A program made the position numbers and the translations under genes. Source: Paenibacillus sp. (GTDB lineage: Bacteria; Bacillota; Bacilli; Paenibacillales; Paenibacillaceae). From it: a stretch of 64,000 bases of DNA. The notes beneath the pieces were generated by a model. It was not told the DNA's origin. It searched no databases and worked only from the letters and a program-made list of their open reading frames with translations. This document shows positions 43,762 to 53,837 of this stretch, piece by piece. Location of the stretch: the NCBI GenBank assembly GCA_031254035.1, contig JAIRVF010000099.1, positions 1-64,000 on the forward strand, in the 5' to 3' direction. The first letter of the stretch is position 1. Every line of letters begins with the position of its first letter.

Positions 43762-45159
43762 CTGCATCTTATATTATTATCCGGTGGTTCAGGAAAACGT
43801 CTTTGGCCTTTATCCAACGATTCACGCTCCAAACAATTTTTAAAGTTATTGCCTTCAGATAAAAAGCTGAATAGACCCATTTCTATGCTTCAACGAACAT
43901 GGCAGCAGCTTCAAAGGACAAATCTATCGGGAAGTACGGTTGTATCTACAAGTAAATCACAGATTGATATGATTTATAGTCAAATAGGAACTAGCATCCC
44001 TTTAGTTATTGAGCCTTGTAGGAGAGATACTTATCCAGCAATTGCGTTAGCATCGCTATATTTATATTCAGTTAAAAATGTAACGGAAGATGAAATTGTA
44101 GTCGTGATGCCTGTTGATGCCTATGTAGAAGATGAGTTTTTTCAATATGTAAAAAATTCAGAAAAAATCTTACAGCATTCCAATGCTGATCTTGCATTAA
44201 TTGGAATCAATCCTACTTTTCCATCAGAAAAATATGGCTACATTGTTCCCTCTGATGTGGGCAAGCCAGAACAAGATAACAATGTTCAGGCTGTTCGTTG
44301 TTTTAAAGAAAAGCCGACTTCTGGGCAGGCGAAACAACTAATTTCTGAAGGAGGTCTATGGAATAGCGGGGTCTTTGCATTTAAATTAGATTATGTTTTA
44401 AATCGTTTGAAAGAACGTGGAATAACCTTAAGTTACGCTGATTTGTTACAAACATATTCTCATTTACCAGCAAGGAGTTTTGATTATGAAATTGTTGAAA
44501 ATACAAAGAATATTGCTGTAGTTTCCTATGATGGTGAATGGAAAGATCTTGGTACATGGAATACCCTTACAGAAGAAATGGACGCATCTATAGTTGGCAA
44601 GGGGATTATGAGTTCTGATTGTAAAAATGTGCATATCATCAATGAACTAGATATTCCTGTTTCGGTATTAGGTTTATCTGATTTAATCGTAGCTGTAAGT
44701 CCTGATGGAATTCTTGTTTCGGATAAAAAAGAAAGCACGCGAGTGAAAGAAATAGCGAATCAGTTCGAAAATAGACCGATGTATGAAGAACGAAGTTGGG
44801 GTTGGTATCGCGTATTAGATTTTTCGAAATGTAATGATAAAGAAGTGTTAACGAAAAGAATTGGAGTCATTGCAGGCAAACATCTCAGTTATCAAAAGCA
44901 TGACCTTCGCAGTGAAGTTTGGACCATTATCAAGGGTAAAGGATTATTTGTATTAAATGGGCAGATCCTTGAAGTTCAAGAGGGTGACGTGTTACAAATC
45001 CCAGCAGGAGCGTTACATGGCATGAAAGCTATAACAGACTTAGAGTTTATCGAAGTACAGGCAGGGACAGAACTCATTGAGGAAGATATCGTTTGTATCT
45101 TTATGAAATGGGAAGACATTGAAGCTCATTGTAAAAAATTCAAAATGATAAGTCAGTAA
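43762..45159 (+). CDS. manC: Mannose-1-phosphate guanylyltransferase / mannose-6-phosphate isomerase
   Basis: The protein (465 aa) makes GDP-mannose. The N-terminal motif LHLILLSGGSGKRLWPLSND is the nucleotide-transfer loop and is followed by SKQFLKLL. The middle has KPTSGQAKQLI and WNSGVFAFK, and the C-terminal cupin isomerase domain runs RSWGWYRVLDF, LSYQKHDLRSEVW, LQIPAGALHGM. The active-site loop lies upstream of any ATG, GTG or TTG: an in-frame TAA at 43756 leaves a CTG at 43762 as the only sensible start, nine bases after AGAGAGG. A TTG at 43849 would delete the catalytic loop. It heads the gene set with a glycosyltransferase and gmd. Confidence 0.85.
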   Translation: MHLILLSGGSGKRLWPLSNDSRSKQFLKLLPSDKKLNRPISMLQRTWQQLQRTNLSGSTVVSTSKSQIDMIYSQIGTSIPLVIEPCRRDTYPAIALASLYLYSVKNVTEDEIVVVMPVDAYVEDEFFQYVKNSEKILQHSNADLALIGINPTFPSEKYGYIVPSDVGKPEQDNNVQAVRCFKEKPTSGQAKQLISEGGLWNSGVFAFKLDYVLNRLKERGITLSYADLLQTYSHLPARSFDYEIVENTKNIAVVSYDGEWKDLGTWNTLTEEMDASIVGKGIMSSDCKNVHIINELDIPVSVLGLSDLIVAVSPDGILVSDKKESTRVKEIANQFENRPMYEERSWGWYRVLDFSKCNDKEVLTKRIGVIAGKHLSYQKHDLRSEVWTIIKGKGLFVLNGQILEVQEGDVLQIPAGALHGMKAITDLEFIEVQAGTELIEEDIVCIFMKWEDIEAHCKKFKMISQ

Positions 45160-45174
45160 GAAAGGGGATTTATT

Positions 45175-45903
45175 GTGGCTGAATCTTCGGAATTTGTCAC
45201 CATTGCGATCCTTGCTAAGGATAAAGCACATGTTTTGCCAAAGTATCTTGATTTAATTGAAAAACAAACCTACCCTGCTTCTAAAATCAAGCTTTATATA
45301 CGTACAAATAATAATAACGATCATACTGCAGAAGTTCTTGAAAATTGGATTGAAAAAGTGAAAGATAAGTATTCCGAAATAGTTTACGATGCAAGTGATG
45401 TAGAAGAACCGGTTCAGGACTATGCTCCACATGATTGGAATTCACTAAAATTAGAAGTATTGTGTCGTTTGCGTCAAGAATCCATAGAATGGGCTCTTAA
45501 AAGAGGGACCCACTATTTCGTTGTCGATTGTGATAACTTCATCATTCCAGAAACACTCGAAATCCTACTCCATACGAATCTGCCTGTGATCGGACCACTC
45601 TTAAAAAATAGCGATTCTTCAACTAGTCTTTATGCGAACTATCATTACGTTACGGATGAAAATGGGTATTATAAACAATCCAATTATTATTTCGATATTT
45701 TTTATGGACGTATTAAAGGATTAATTGAAGTAGAAGTTATTCATTGCACCTACTTGGTGCGTAATGAAGTACTGGATCAAGTTAGCTATGACGATGGAAG
45801 TGCCCGATATGATTATGTCATCTTTAGCGATGTATTAAGAAAGTTAGGTATTCCCCAGTATATCGACAACCGTCGTGACTATGGAAATCTTACTTTTTCC
45901 TGA
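45175..45903 (+). CDS. Glycosyltransferase-like protein
   Basis: The protein (242 aa) has a family-2-like or procollagen-galactosyltransferase-like opening (FVTIAILAKDKAHVLPKYLD, then YIRTNNNNDHTAEVLENWI) and an acidic metal motif in YFVVDCDNFIIP. GTG start with AAAGGGG upstream. Placed between manC and gmd, it probably transfers a GDP-mannose-derived sugar to a glycan or protein. The donor and acceptor are unknown. Confidence 0.75.
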   Translation: MAESSEFVTIAILAKDKAHVLPKYLDLIEKQTYPASKIKLYIRTNNNNDHTAEVLENWIEKVKDKYSEIVYDASDVEEPVQDYAPHDWNSLKLEVLCRLRQESIEWALKRGTHYFVVDCDNFIIPETLEILLHTNLPVIGPLLKNSDSSTSLYANYHYVTDENGYYKQSNYYFDIFYGRIKGLIEVEVIHCTYLVRNEVLDQVSYDDGSARYDYVIFSDVLRKLGIPQYIDNRRDYGNLTFS

Positions 45904-45919
45904 GGTTAGCTAAAATTAA

Positions 45920-46897
<978 letters not shown>

Positions 46898-46910
46898 TGG
46901 CATAGTTTAA

Positions 46911-47016
46911 GGCCCGATCAAAAAAATAACAGCCACTTTCTTGATCGTGCCTATTTGTGCGTTAAGCCATATTTGATCTGAAAATGGCCGGTTTCCTGTA
47001 CGAAGGATACCGGCCA
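46911..47016 (+). terminator. Two hairpins ending the GDP-mannose operon
   Basis: The first is GGCCCGATCAAAAA pairing with TTCTTGATCGTGCC (46911-46951). The second is TGGCCGGT and ACCGGCCA (46985-47016), followed by TTATTACTTTTT. Confidence 0.6.
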
Positions 47017-47109
47017 CTTATTACTTTTTACATATCTCGATATAGATGCGTACATCCTCGCAATTTCTGATGAATCAAAGGATACCTCATCTACCTTGAC
47101 TTGTTCGTT

Positions 47110-48168
47110 TTACCATGGTGTTTCAGTTTTATGTTCAATCACGTGCAATACTTTTGGTTCAACGGCTTTTGACAGTTGTTCCATTTGTTTCTTTGAAACA
47201 GCACCATTAGCTTGTTTCTCAGCCTGTGTTTTTGCAATGACATCAATAACTTGTTGTTTAGCGACATTTTTAGAGGCTGCAACCTCCACAACAGATTTAC
47301 CTTTTCCTAGTTCTTGTTTTAATTCTGCTGGGCTCATGTTTAGTAAGGAAAACAGTTTGTCGTCGTTTAAGAAGGAATCAGCAGTATAATCAGGCTTACC
47401 ATTTGTAGAGAAGAAACCGTCTACTTTAATGTTTGAAGGTGTAGTCACACCTTGGATCAGTGAAACACTGATGGTATTGCCATGAATAAATGCTTGGTAA
47501 AATGGTCCCTGTGATCCCTTTTTGATGTAACTCAAAATAAACGTTTTTTGATTCGCATTATCCATTTGCTCCATACTAAACTGGTAATGATCAATACTAC
47601 CATACATTTTATTAATCAGAATATCTGTCTTCGCTTTGATTTCTTGATCGGTTAAGAAACTGACTGGTTTCTCCTTTGGCTCCCAATTCTCTTGAATCAC
47701 GCTGTCAATCTTACCCGCAGCACTGATATCAAGGCTAATCTTTTTGCCGGTGCCGCCTTTTTCCTGGAGTGCGAAGTTTGTTTGGATCGCTTCTTTGTTG
47801 GTTGAATTCGTGGTGTCTCCTCCAAGGTAGCTTGCATCGATAATCTCAAATGATTTTGTTTCGGGAAAAGCGCTATACAGTTTCTCAAGTGCTGGTTTGG
47901 AGGCCTCATCCACTTTGACTTGTTCAGACGTCATTGGTGTTCTAGTCAGCATGTCAATCAGGGTAGGAGCCGCAAATGCTGCGGTTGGAATCAAAAGGGC
48001 AATAGCAACAATACCACCAACTAATCGTTTTTTCATAGGTTTCTCGCTCCTTTTTGGTTGTAAATATTGAGAATATGATTGTTCTATTCGTTTGGAAATG
48101 GCGGGGGGGCATTCCATGGTTTCTGCCTCTTTGCGCAGATGTTCACGGATTTCGCGTTCAATAGTCAT
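47110..48168 (-). CDS. Anti-sigma-factor-like membrane protein
   Basis: The protein (352 aa) has a cytoplasmic N-terminus of about 45 residues (MTIEREIREHLRKEAETMEC), one membrane helix (RLVGGIVAIALLIPTAAFAA) and an extracellular domain. Near the C-terminus, LSPAELKQELGKGKSVVEVA and KQQVIDVIAKTQAEKQ form helical repeats of a kind seen in secreted Bacillus proteins. The ATG at 48168 overlaps the end of the sigma gene by 11 bases, so the pair is co-translated. It most probably holds the sigma factor inactive until an envelope signal arrives. Confidence 0.8.
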   Translation of the reverse strand: MTIEREIREHLRKEAETMECPPAISKRIEQSYSQYLQPKRSEKPMKKRLVGGIVAIALLIPTAAFAAPTLIDMLTRTPMTSEQVKVDEASKPALEKLYSAFPETKSFEIIDASYLGGDTTNSTNKEAIQTNFALQEKGGTGKKISLDISAAGKIDSVIQENWEPKEKPVSFLTDQEIKAKTDILINKMYGSIDHYQFSMEQMDNANQKTFILSYIKKGSQGPFYQAFIHGNTISVSLIQGVTTPSNIKVDGFFSTNGKPDYTADSFLNDDKLFSLLNMSPAELKQELGKGKSVVEVAASKNVAKQQVIDVIAKTQAEKQANGAVSKKQMEQLSKAVEPKVLHVIEHKTETPW

Positions 48169-48730
48169 TGATCTTTTCCATCCTTTCCGGGGGGAGATTC
48201 CATAAGTATTTTCGAAGCGCCTCAAGGCCGGCATGATATCTGGATTTGACTGTACCCAGCGGAATATCGAGCAACGTTGCAATTTCCTCAAGAGTATAGT
48301 CGTGAAAAAAGCGGAAGATAATCACTGCCCGCTGTTTGTCGGTCAGTTTCCGTATGGACTGCGATATCATTTGGTCCGTCCCATCCAGCGCAGTATGTTG
48401 ATCCCAATATGTCTCTTCCCGAGTGAAGGCGCGGATGCGTTCAAAAATTCGGAATCTCCTCCAACTCTTGACCCGAAACCTTTGCACTTGGCGGATGACC
48501 AAGCCGTGCAGCCAGAAGTGGAAAGGACGGTTCATATCGTAGTTATCAAGTGAGAGCCACATTTGCATATAGATCTCATTCATGACATCTTCCCGATCTT
48601 GCTGATGATCCACCAGAAAGGAGACTGTACGGTAGACATCCTGATAGGTAGCATCATACATCGCATGAAACGCTTGTTGATCACCTTCCTTCATCTTTTT
48701 GAGTAATTGGTACATAACTTCATTCTGCAT
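48158..48730 (-). CDS. ECF-type RNA polymerase sigma factor
   Basis: The protein (190 aa) has region 2 (LKKMKEGDQQAFHAMYDATY, REDVMNEIYMQMWLSL) and region 4 (KLTDKQRAVIIFRFFHDYTL, then EEIATLLDIPLGTVKSRYHA). It belongs to the SigM/SigV/SigW-type group. Its partner is the membrane protein encoded downstream in the overlapping frame. Confidence 0.9.
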   Translation of the reverse strand: MQNEVMYQLLKKMKEGDQQAFHAMYDATYQDVYRTVSFLVDHQQDREDVMNEIYMQMWLSLDNYDMNRPFHFWLHGLVIRQVQRFRVKSWRRFRIFERIRAFTREETYWDQHTALDGTDQMISQSIRKLTDKQRAVIIFRFFHDYTLEEIATLLDIPLGTVKSRYHAGLEALRKYLWNLPPERMEKINDY

Positions 48731-48869
48731 CAGAGGGCCCTCCTGTAAGCTGCTTACACACTATATTGCCTCTCTATCGAAAAATGGTTCGGTTCTTTTC
48801 TTATTTTTTTGCAAACGATCATCATATCAGCCGGAAAGATGCAATCAACGGATCGTTGTACTTTATCCC

Positions 48870-48916
48870 AAAATGGACAAGAGCAGGCTGCCGCGGCATC
48901 TGCTCTTGTCCATTTT
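48870..48916. terminator. Perfect 17-bp hairpin terminator
   Basis: AAAATGGACAAGAGCAG, loop GCTGCCGCGGCAT, CTGCTCTTGTCCATTTT. It sits at the end of the HxlR gene, just upstream of the sigma gene. Confidence 0.75.
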
Positions 48917-49394
48917 ACAATCGTTCACGTTTAATTGTGATACCTAATTTACTTACAACACTATTCGGACCAGAGAAAACGGAACCGCCGCCCTGAACAG
49001 TATCGCGAATAAGACGTATCATCGATTCTCGATCGGCTTTCACCGCGGAAATCCAATTCTGCGGCGCATCAGTCTCAGCGTCGTGCTGGGCACCCCAATC
49101 GGCTAATTCAAGCAATAGTGGTATTAAGTCTAAGCCTTTGTCCGAAAGAAAATAAACCTCTTTGCGCTTATCTGTAGCGTGGGGCTTTTTATCGAGAATG
49201 CCTTTCAACTCTAACTGAGCCAGGCGGCTGGCCAGTATATTTGATGAAATTCTCTCATCAGACTCCATGAACTCCCCGTAGGTGTTCTTTCCGAAATATA
49301 TGATGTCTCGGATAATTAGCAAAGACCAGTTATCGCCAAAAGATTCTAAAGAAAAATTAATCGGGCAGTGTGATTTAGGATCTGAACGTTTCAT
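48915..49394 (-). CDS. HxlR-family transcriptional regulator
   Basis: The protein (159 aa) has the HxlR winged helix: CPINFSLESFGDNWSLLIIR, YGEFMESDERISSNILASRL and VYFLSDKGLDLIPLLLEL. The conserved N-terminal Cys (CPINF) can sense electrophiles or oxidants in some members. A tail of 40 residues goes beyond the family core. It is divergent from the DUF899 gene, its probable target. Confidence 0.9.
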   Translation of the reverse strand: MKRSDPKSHCPINFSLESFGDNWSLLIIRDIIYFGKNTYGEFMESDERISSNILASRLAQLELKGILDKKPHATDKRKEVYFLSDKGLDLIPLLLELADWGAQHDAETDAPQNWISAVKADRESMIRLIRDTVQGGGSVFSGPNSVVSKLGITIKRERL

Positions 49395-49410
49395 AAGACC
49401 AATGTATCAT

Positions 49411-49480
49411 ACTTGCATAATAGGGGCAATCCCACTTGCATTATGAAAGTGATAGTCGTATACTGGGGTCATTGCAGTAT
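49411..49480. promoter_or_regulatory. Direct repeats between the divergent HxlR and DUF899 genes
   Basis: ACTTGCATAAT (49411), ACTTGCATTAT (49434) and CATTGCAGTAT (49470) are similar 11-base units, the first two 23 bases apart. They are candidate HxlR binding sites. Confidence 0.4.
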
Positions 49481-49519
49481 GTATAAAATTCCCAAAACGC
49501 GTAAGGAGGAATGAATGAT

Positions 49520-50185
49520 ATGAGTATTTCTTCAATGCCTCAGATCGTTTCAGAAGAAGAGTGGCAGGTTGCTCGTCAAAAATTGCTCGTCAGAGAAAAG
49601 GAACTCACCCGCAAGTTAGACGCACTTGCTGCGGAGCGCAGAAGGCTGCCGATGGTGCGAATTGAAAGAGATTACGTGTTCGAGGGACCGAACAGCACAG
49701 CAAGTCTGCTTGATCTTTTCGACGGACGTCGGCAACTCATCGTCTATCACTTCATGATGGCTCCAGGCTCCGACCAGCGCTGCCGCGGCTGCTCATCCTT
49801 TATTGACAACATTGGCCACCTAGCTCATCTGCACGCCCGTGATACTTCCTTCGTCCTCGTTTCGCCAGCACCCCTTACACAGATTGAACCTTTTCGAGAG
49901 CGCATGGGTTGGACGATCCCTTGGTATTCCTCCAACGGCGACAATTTCAATATCGACTGCGGTGCAGGTCATGGATTTGGTTTGAGTATCTTCCTCCGTA
50001 ATGACGATAATGTATTCCGAACCTATTATACGACGGGACGCGGTGTAGACAGGATCAGGGCTGATTTCAATTTCCTCGATCTGACGCCTTATGGTCGTCA
50101 GGAGGATTGGGAGGATTCACCTGAAGGGTGGCCGCAAACATCTCCATACACGTGGTCGCGATTACACGACGAATACGAAGTATGA
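49520..50185 (+). CDS. DUF899 (thioredoxin-like) protein
   Basis: The protein (221 aa) has the DUF899 opening VSEEEWQVARQKLLVREKEL, RRLPMVRIERDYVFEGP, and the CRGCSSFID pair of cysteines in a thioredoxin-like fold (MAPGSDQRCRGC). It is likely redox-active. The ATG at 49520 is 9 bases after AAGGAGGA; an ATG at 49511 would abut it. Divergent from the HxlR regulator. Confidence 0.88.
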   Translation: MSISSMPQIVSEEEWQVARQKLLVREKELTRKLDALAAERRRLPMVRIERDYVFEGPNSTASLLDLFDGRRQLIVYHFMMAPGSDQRCRGCSSFIDNIGHLAHLHARDTSFVLVSPAPLTQIEPFRERMGWTIPWYSSNGDNFNIDCGAGHGFGLSIFLRNDDNVFRTYYTTGRGVDRIRADFNFLDLTPYGRQEDWEDSPEGWPQTSPYTWSRLHDEYEV

Positions 50186-50253
50186 CCTGTGTCACGATAG
50201 TAAGAGGAGTGAGCATATCGCTTAGAAACAAGTGATATGCTCATTTTTTTTGA

Positions 50254-50625
50254 CTATGCACTATAGGGGATAGGATAAGGGGCTATGTTGCAAGGAAGCT
50301 GCAGCGTATCGCCAGCTCTCCAGATGGTGAGGGTCACTTGGTCACCTATCCGGTGTTTATGTATAGTTGCTTCTAAGTCTGAATAACTTGAAATCGTTTC
50401 GCTGTTTACTTTCAAAATGATATCTTCGGGACGCACACCAGCAATCGAGGCTGGGGAAGATTCTTTTACGGACAGTACCTTGGAACCAGATGGTTGAAGT
50501 TCATTAGAATGTGTGGTTGCATGTTGCACCCCAATCCATGTTTTCCAAAAGTCAACGCGATGATCTTGTTTGGCTTCATACACGCTTTTCAGGTTGGTAA
50601 GGAATAGAAAGGTCCCGTATGTCAT
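50254..50625 (-). CDS. PDZ-domain protein, HtrA-like C-terminal fragment
   Basis: The protein (123 aa) carries a PDZ domain as at the end of HtrA/DegP proteases: FWKTWIGVQHATTHSNELQP, VLSVKESSPASIAGVRPEDI, VNSETISSYSDLEATIHKHR. The serine protease domain is absent. The first 25 residues are unrelated, so this is a remnant or a short stand-alone PDZ protein. No clear ribosome site. Confidence 0.55.
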   Translation of the reverse strand: MTYGTFLFLTNLKSVYEAKQDHRVDFWKTWIGVQHATTHSNELQPSGSKVLSVKESSPASIAGVRPEDIILKVNSETISSYSDLEATIHKHRIGDQVTLTIWRAGDTLQLPCNIAPYPIPYSA

Positions 50626-50802
50626 GTTGTCGGGAGAGAACAGGAAAAGTTGATGGTTTATCGACTAGTCGAAGAAAAAAACGCCGCAAGAAAAAACAAA
50701 ATTAGGCTATAGACAGACAAATTATCGGAATAAGTAAACGAAACCAAGGTGTCAGTACTGCCTCTTGACGGGGAAAGTATGGACACCTTTTCTTTATATG
50801 TA

Positions 50803-51498
50803 CTATTTTTTTGCTAGAAATTCTTTAATAAGCTCATCACATGATTTTATCAATATAGTAGAAGGCGAGTTTTTATATAACGTACATAATGATAGTTTGT
50901 AATCCGGATCGATATCGTATTGAGTGAAAAAGCAACGAGGCATCTCTTCTTGAGAAGTAAGTTTAAATATTCCATTGTCACAACGGATACTAAACGATTT
51001 TAGATCTTGAGATAACCCTTTTCCGATATATTTGATATAACTCTCTTTAAGGGACCACAAGTCATAAAAATATGATAATTGCGCATTCGGAGGTTTTTTA
51101 ATTAGATCGGCATGCTCGTTTTTTGAGAAAAATCTTTCAGCTATTGAAAGATCTATAGGTTGAATTTTTTCAATATCGATGCCTACTGGGCTCGAATCGA
51201 TGGCAAGTACAATCCAATGGCCGGAATGGGATATATTAAAATGGAATGTATCAGGATGTACTAGAAATGGCTTACCGTAACGATTAGTATGAAACTGGAT
51301 GTTATCATTCGTAAGTCCATGCATGTCCATTATGGATACTCGAACTAACAATTCACCGAATAGTGTCCTTAACGCATCTTCGTATTGCCGGAAACGATTA
51401 ATCTTAGCTTGTTTCTCCACTGGGAGATGTTCCAGCAATATACGAAAGGTATCGGAGTTAAGCTTATTGTCTAATTCTAATGCGATAATTTGAGGCAT
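50803..51498 (-). CDS. 4'-phosphopantetheinyl transferase (Sfp-type)
   Basis: The protein (231 aa) has Sfp motifs: FGELLVRVSI, the GKPF block, FNISHSGHWIVLAI, the Mg-binding GIDIEKI and the catalytic FYDLWSLKESYIKYIGKGL. It activates carrier domains of nonribosomal peptide or polyketide synthases. No synthase is encoded in the window, but a peptide-exporter remnant lies at its start. Confidence 0.9.
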   Translation of the reverse strand: MPQIIALELDNKLNSDTFRILLEHLPVEKQAKINRFRQYEDALRTLFGELLVRVSIMDMHGLTNDNIQFHTNRYGKPFLVHPDTFHFNISHSGHWIVLAIDSSPVGIDIEKIQPIDLSIAERFFSKNEHADLIKKPPNAQLSYFYDLWSLKESYIKYIGKGLSQDLKSFSIRCDNGIFKLTSQEEMPRCFFTQYDIDPDYKLSLCTLYKNSPSTILIKSCDELIKEFLAKK

Positions 51499-51645
51499 AT
51501 TCTCATTCCCTTAAAAAAATTAGATGGCATGACCAAACCAAAAACCCAAGTGATGGAAGGAAGCCATATTGTATATTCTACAAGGAAGTCTATTTTCCTG
51601 TCTAATGTCCAACCACGGAATTATGCAAAATGCTCAAGCACCAAA

Positions 51646-51671
51646 AAAAGACCGTCTATTGACGGTCTTTT
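51646..51671. terminator. Hairpin terminator
   Basis: AAAAGACCGTC, loop TATT, GACGGTCTTTT. It lies between the Sfp and MFS genes. Confidence 0.75.
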
Positions 51672-51796
51672 GATATACGAATGACGAATGTACCAAAGCT
51701 TTTCATGCCACGTACCAAGCCAAGCACGCATCTTCCAGCTGGTGTAAGTCTAGTCACGAGAGAGATGCTGTTGTTACATGATTTTTTCTAAAAAAA

Positions 51797-53023
51797 CTAG
51801 TTATCGATCGTAGATATGGTATTGGATTTTGTGGATGAGGAGAATGAAAACTTCAAACTGACACACGCAGCCAATACAAAGATGACACCTGCAGTAATAA
51901 AGACCGTAATCAACGATGTATTGGCCAAATAAACACCGGAAATACTTGTTCCTATAAGCAAAAATCCGGTGAACAATGGAGTTATGAGCCCGTTGATACG
52001 GCCAATGTAACGCTCTTCAACCGTAGTAATCATTAGGGTAGATAGAATCGTTTGTACAAAAGCCATAAAAATCCCTGTAGTAAAACGCATGCTTCCGGTT
52101 AATATCGGCCAGATCGACAACACTTCGACAATCGTTGCTGCACCAAGAAAAGCTAGTCCTGTGAAAATGGTCAGACGTCCGTTGATACGCTTGAAAACGG
52201 CGGCCGATATAATAGCTCCAAATAAAGTTCCTACGCCTGCTAGGGCGGTAAACCACTGGAGATTTTCTTTTGCAATGCCCAAACGATCCGTAATAATAAA
52301 CACATCTAGAGGCTGAATCAATCCAATGCCAAAAGCTAGCACTGAGAACATGAGCATCAGAGTCTTTAAATGCCGATGCAACTTCACGTATTGAAATCCG
52401 GATTTAATGTCTTGAAGAATACTTGTCTTCTCAACTTCTCGCGTAAACTGGGAGCTAGGAAGAAAACTGAGGATGACTGCGGAAAGCGTGAATAAGACAA
52501 GCAGACTGAGGAGAGAATATTCAACTCCAAACAACTGGTAGATGGATGTCCCTATGACGGGACCAACAATAATAAACAAGGACATGATGGTTTGATTTAG
52601 ACCCATAGCGATTTGAATATGCTCTTCGGGAACATGGTGCTTAATAATTTTCATGGAAGACGGTTGGGAAAACTGAGAGGCGATAGCAGACACGGCTGTT
52701 GTTACAAAAACAGCTTGCCATAATCCCGATGCAACAACAATCAAGATGGCCACGATAGATGCAAAACTTAGAACATCGCCCCAAATCATCGTCCGTTTCG
52801 GCCGCCACCGATCAGCCAAAATACCGCCCACAACGGAAAATAAAAAAATCGGAAAATATTCAACAATGGTAAGCAGGGAAACGGCAATCGGATCCCCTTG
52901 CGTTTTTTCCATAACAAAAAATAACAAGGCCATATTCCGAATCCATATCCCCGAATTATGTACAAGACTTGAAAGCATCACGATCAGAAAAGGCCGATTA
53001 GCTAAGAGTCCCTTCATCTGCAT
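51797..53023 (-). CDS. MFS transporter (drug efflux type)
   Basis: The protein (408 aa) has 12 helices. The signature loop GGILADRWRPKRTMIWGDVL lies between helices 2 and 3; the group resembles MFS_3/enterobactin-exporter-like or macrolide-efflux proteins (SVVGGILADR, PSSMKIIKHHVPEEHIQIAM). A TetR gene lies 42 bases upstream on the same strand, which suggests inducible efflux. Confidence 0.9.
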   Translation of the reverse strand: MQMKGLLANRPFLIVMLSSLVHNSGIWIRNMALLFFVMEKTQGDPIAVSLLTIVEYFPIFLFSVVGGILADRWRPKRTMIWGDVLSFASIVAILIVVASGLWQAVFVTTAVSAIASQFSQPSSMKIIKHHVPEEHIQIAMGLNQTIMSLFIIVGPVIGTSIYQLFGVEYSLLSLLVLFTLSAVILSFLPSSQFTREVEKTSILQDIKSGFQYVKLHRHLKTLMLMFSVLAFGIGLIQPLDVFIITDRLGIAKENLQWFTALAGVGTLFGAIISAAVFKRINGRLTIFTGLAFLGAATIVEVLSIWPILTGSMRFTTGIFMAFVQTILSTLMITTVEERYIGRINGLITPLFTGFLLIGTSISGVYLANTSLITVFITAGVIFVLAACVSLKFSFSSSTKSNTISTIDN

Positions 53024-53065
53024 CCTCCTTATAAAACGAGTATCCGAATTTATTTCATTTGGACA

Positions 53066-53653
53066 TTACTTTTTGAGCATTCCGTTTAACAAACAAGTGA
53101 CGGATGCATGGTAAAATTTTTTGCACTCAGTTTCTGAATATTCATAATAAATAGTTCCGAGACCGTCCAGCAATCCTGAAAAAATGATGGCCAATTCTCG
53201 AGGCGAGTCGATGCTAAAAGCTTCAACTTTAGCAGCCTCCGTAAAGATTTCTTCATAAATGGCTCTTGGCCTCCTGACTAACTGGAGCAAGTCATTCCTA
53301 AAATCCTCTGCTCGCTGCGGCTGACTAAGAAAAAATTCCTCGGAAATTTTAATTAAAGGATTTTGGAAGTCACTTACATAATGATCCGTAATCCCATAAA
53401 TTTTTTCGGAAAAAGTGCCGTAATTCTTTTCCTTCTCCCGCCATTGAGACTCCCATTCGAGGGAATTCTTTTCTATAAGGCGGAAAAATAAGTCCTCTTT
53501 ATTTTCAAAATGATAATAGATGCTGCCTTTACTTATGCCAGTAAAATGAACTAGATCCTCCATTGATGTAGCCGCGTAGCCTTTCTGTATAAATAAATCT
53601 TTTGCCCTTTCTAAAATAAACTCCCGCTTTTGCTGACCTTTTGGCGTGCTCAT
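53066..53653 (-). CDS. TetR/AcrR-family regulator
   Basis: The protein (195 aa) has the N-terminal helix-turn-helix: REFILERAKDLFIQKGYAAT, then SMEDLVHFTGISKGSIYYHF. The C-terminal ligand domain (ELAIIFSGLLDGLGTIYYEY) is helical. It precedes the MFS gene and a palindromic operator lies in its promoter, so it probably controls both. Confidence 0.92.
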   Translation of the reverse strand: MSTPKGQQKREFILERAKDLFIQKGYAATSMEDLVHFTGISKGSIYYHFENKEDLFFRLIEKNSLEWESQWREKEKNYGTFSEKIYGITDHYVSDFQNPLIKISEEFFLSQPQRAEDFRNDLLQLVRRPRAIYEEIFTEAAKVEAFSIDSPRELAIIFSGLLDGLGTIYYEYSETECKKFYHASVTCLLNGMLKK

Positions 53654-53670
53654 AAGCTCCTCCTTTTATA

Positions 53671-53688
53671 AAACTGACCGTTCGGTTT
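53671..53688. promoter_or_regulatory. Probable TetR operator
   Basis: AAACTGACCGTTCGGTTT is an 18-base imperfect palindrome (half-sites AAACTGACC and AAACCGAAC) located 18 bases upstream of the TetR start. Confidence 0.6.
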
Positions 53689-53769
53689 AATTATAATTAA
53701 TAACAAAAATAAAATCAAATTCCTGGGATTCCAACAGGCTGTTTTAGGAGACGCACAAAATAATTCTTG

Positions 53770-53804
53770 AAGCTGGTCATATCTAATGATGACCAGCTTT
53801 TTTA
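53770..53804. terminator. Hairpin after the serine hydrolase gene
   Basis: AGCTGGTCAT, loop, ATGACCAGCT followed by TTTTTT on the plus strand. It lies 34 bases past the stop of the minus-strand hydrolase. Confidence 0.6.
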
Positions 53805-53837
53805 TCAATAAGTTATGCAAATGATGGGACAGAATAC

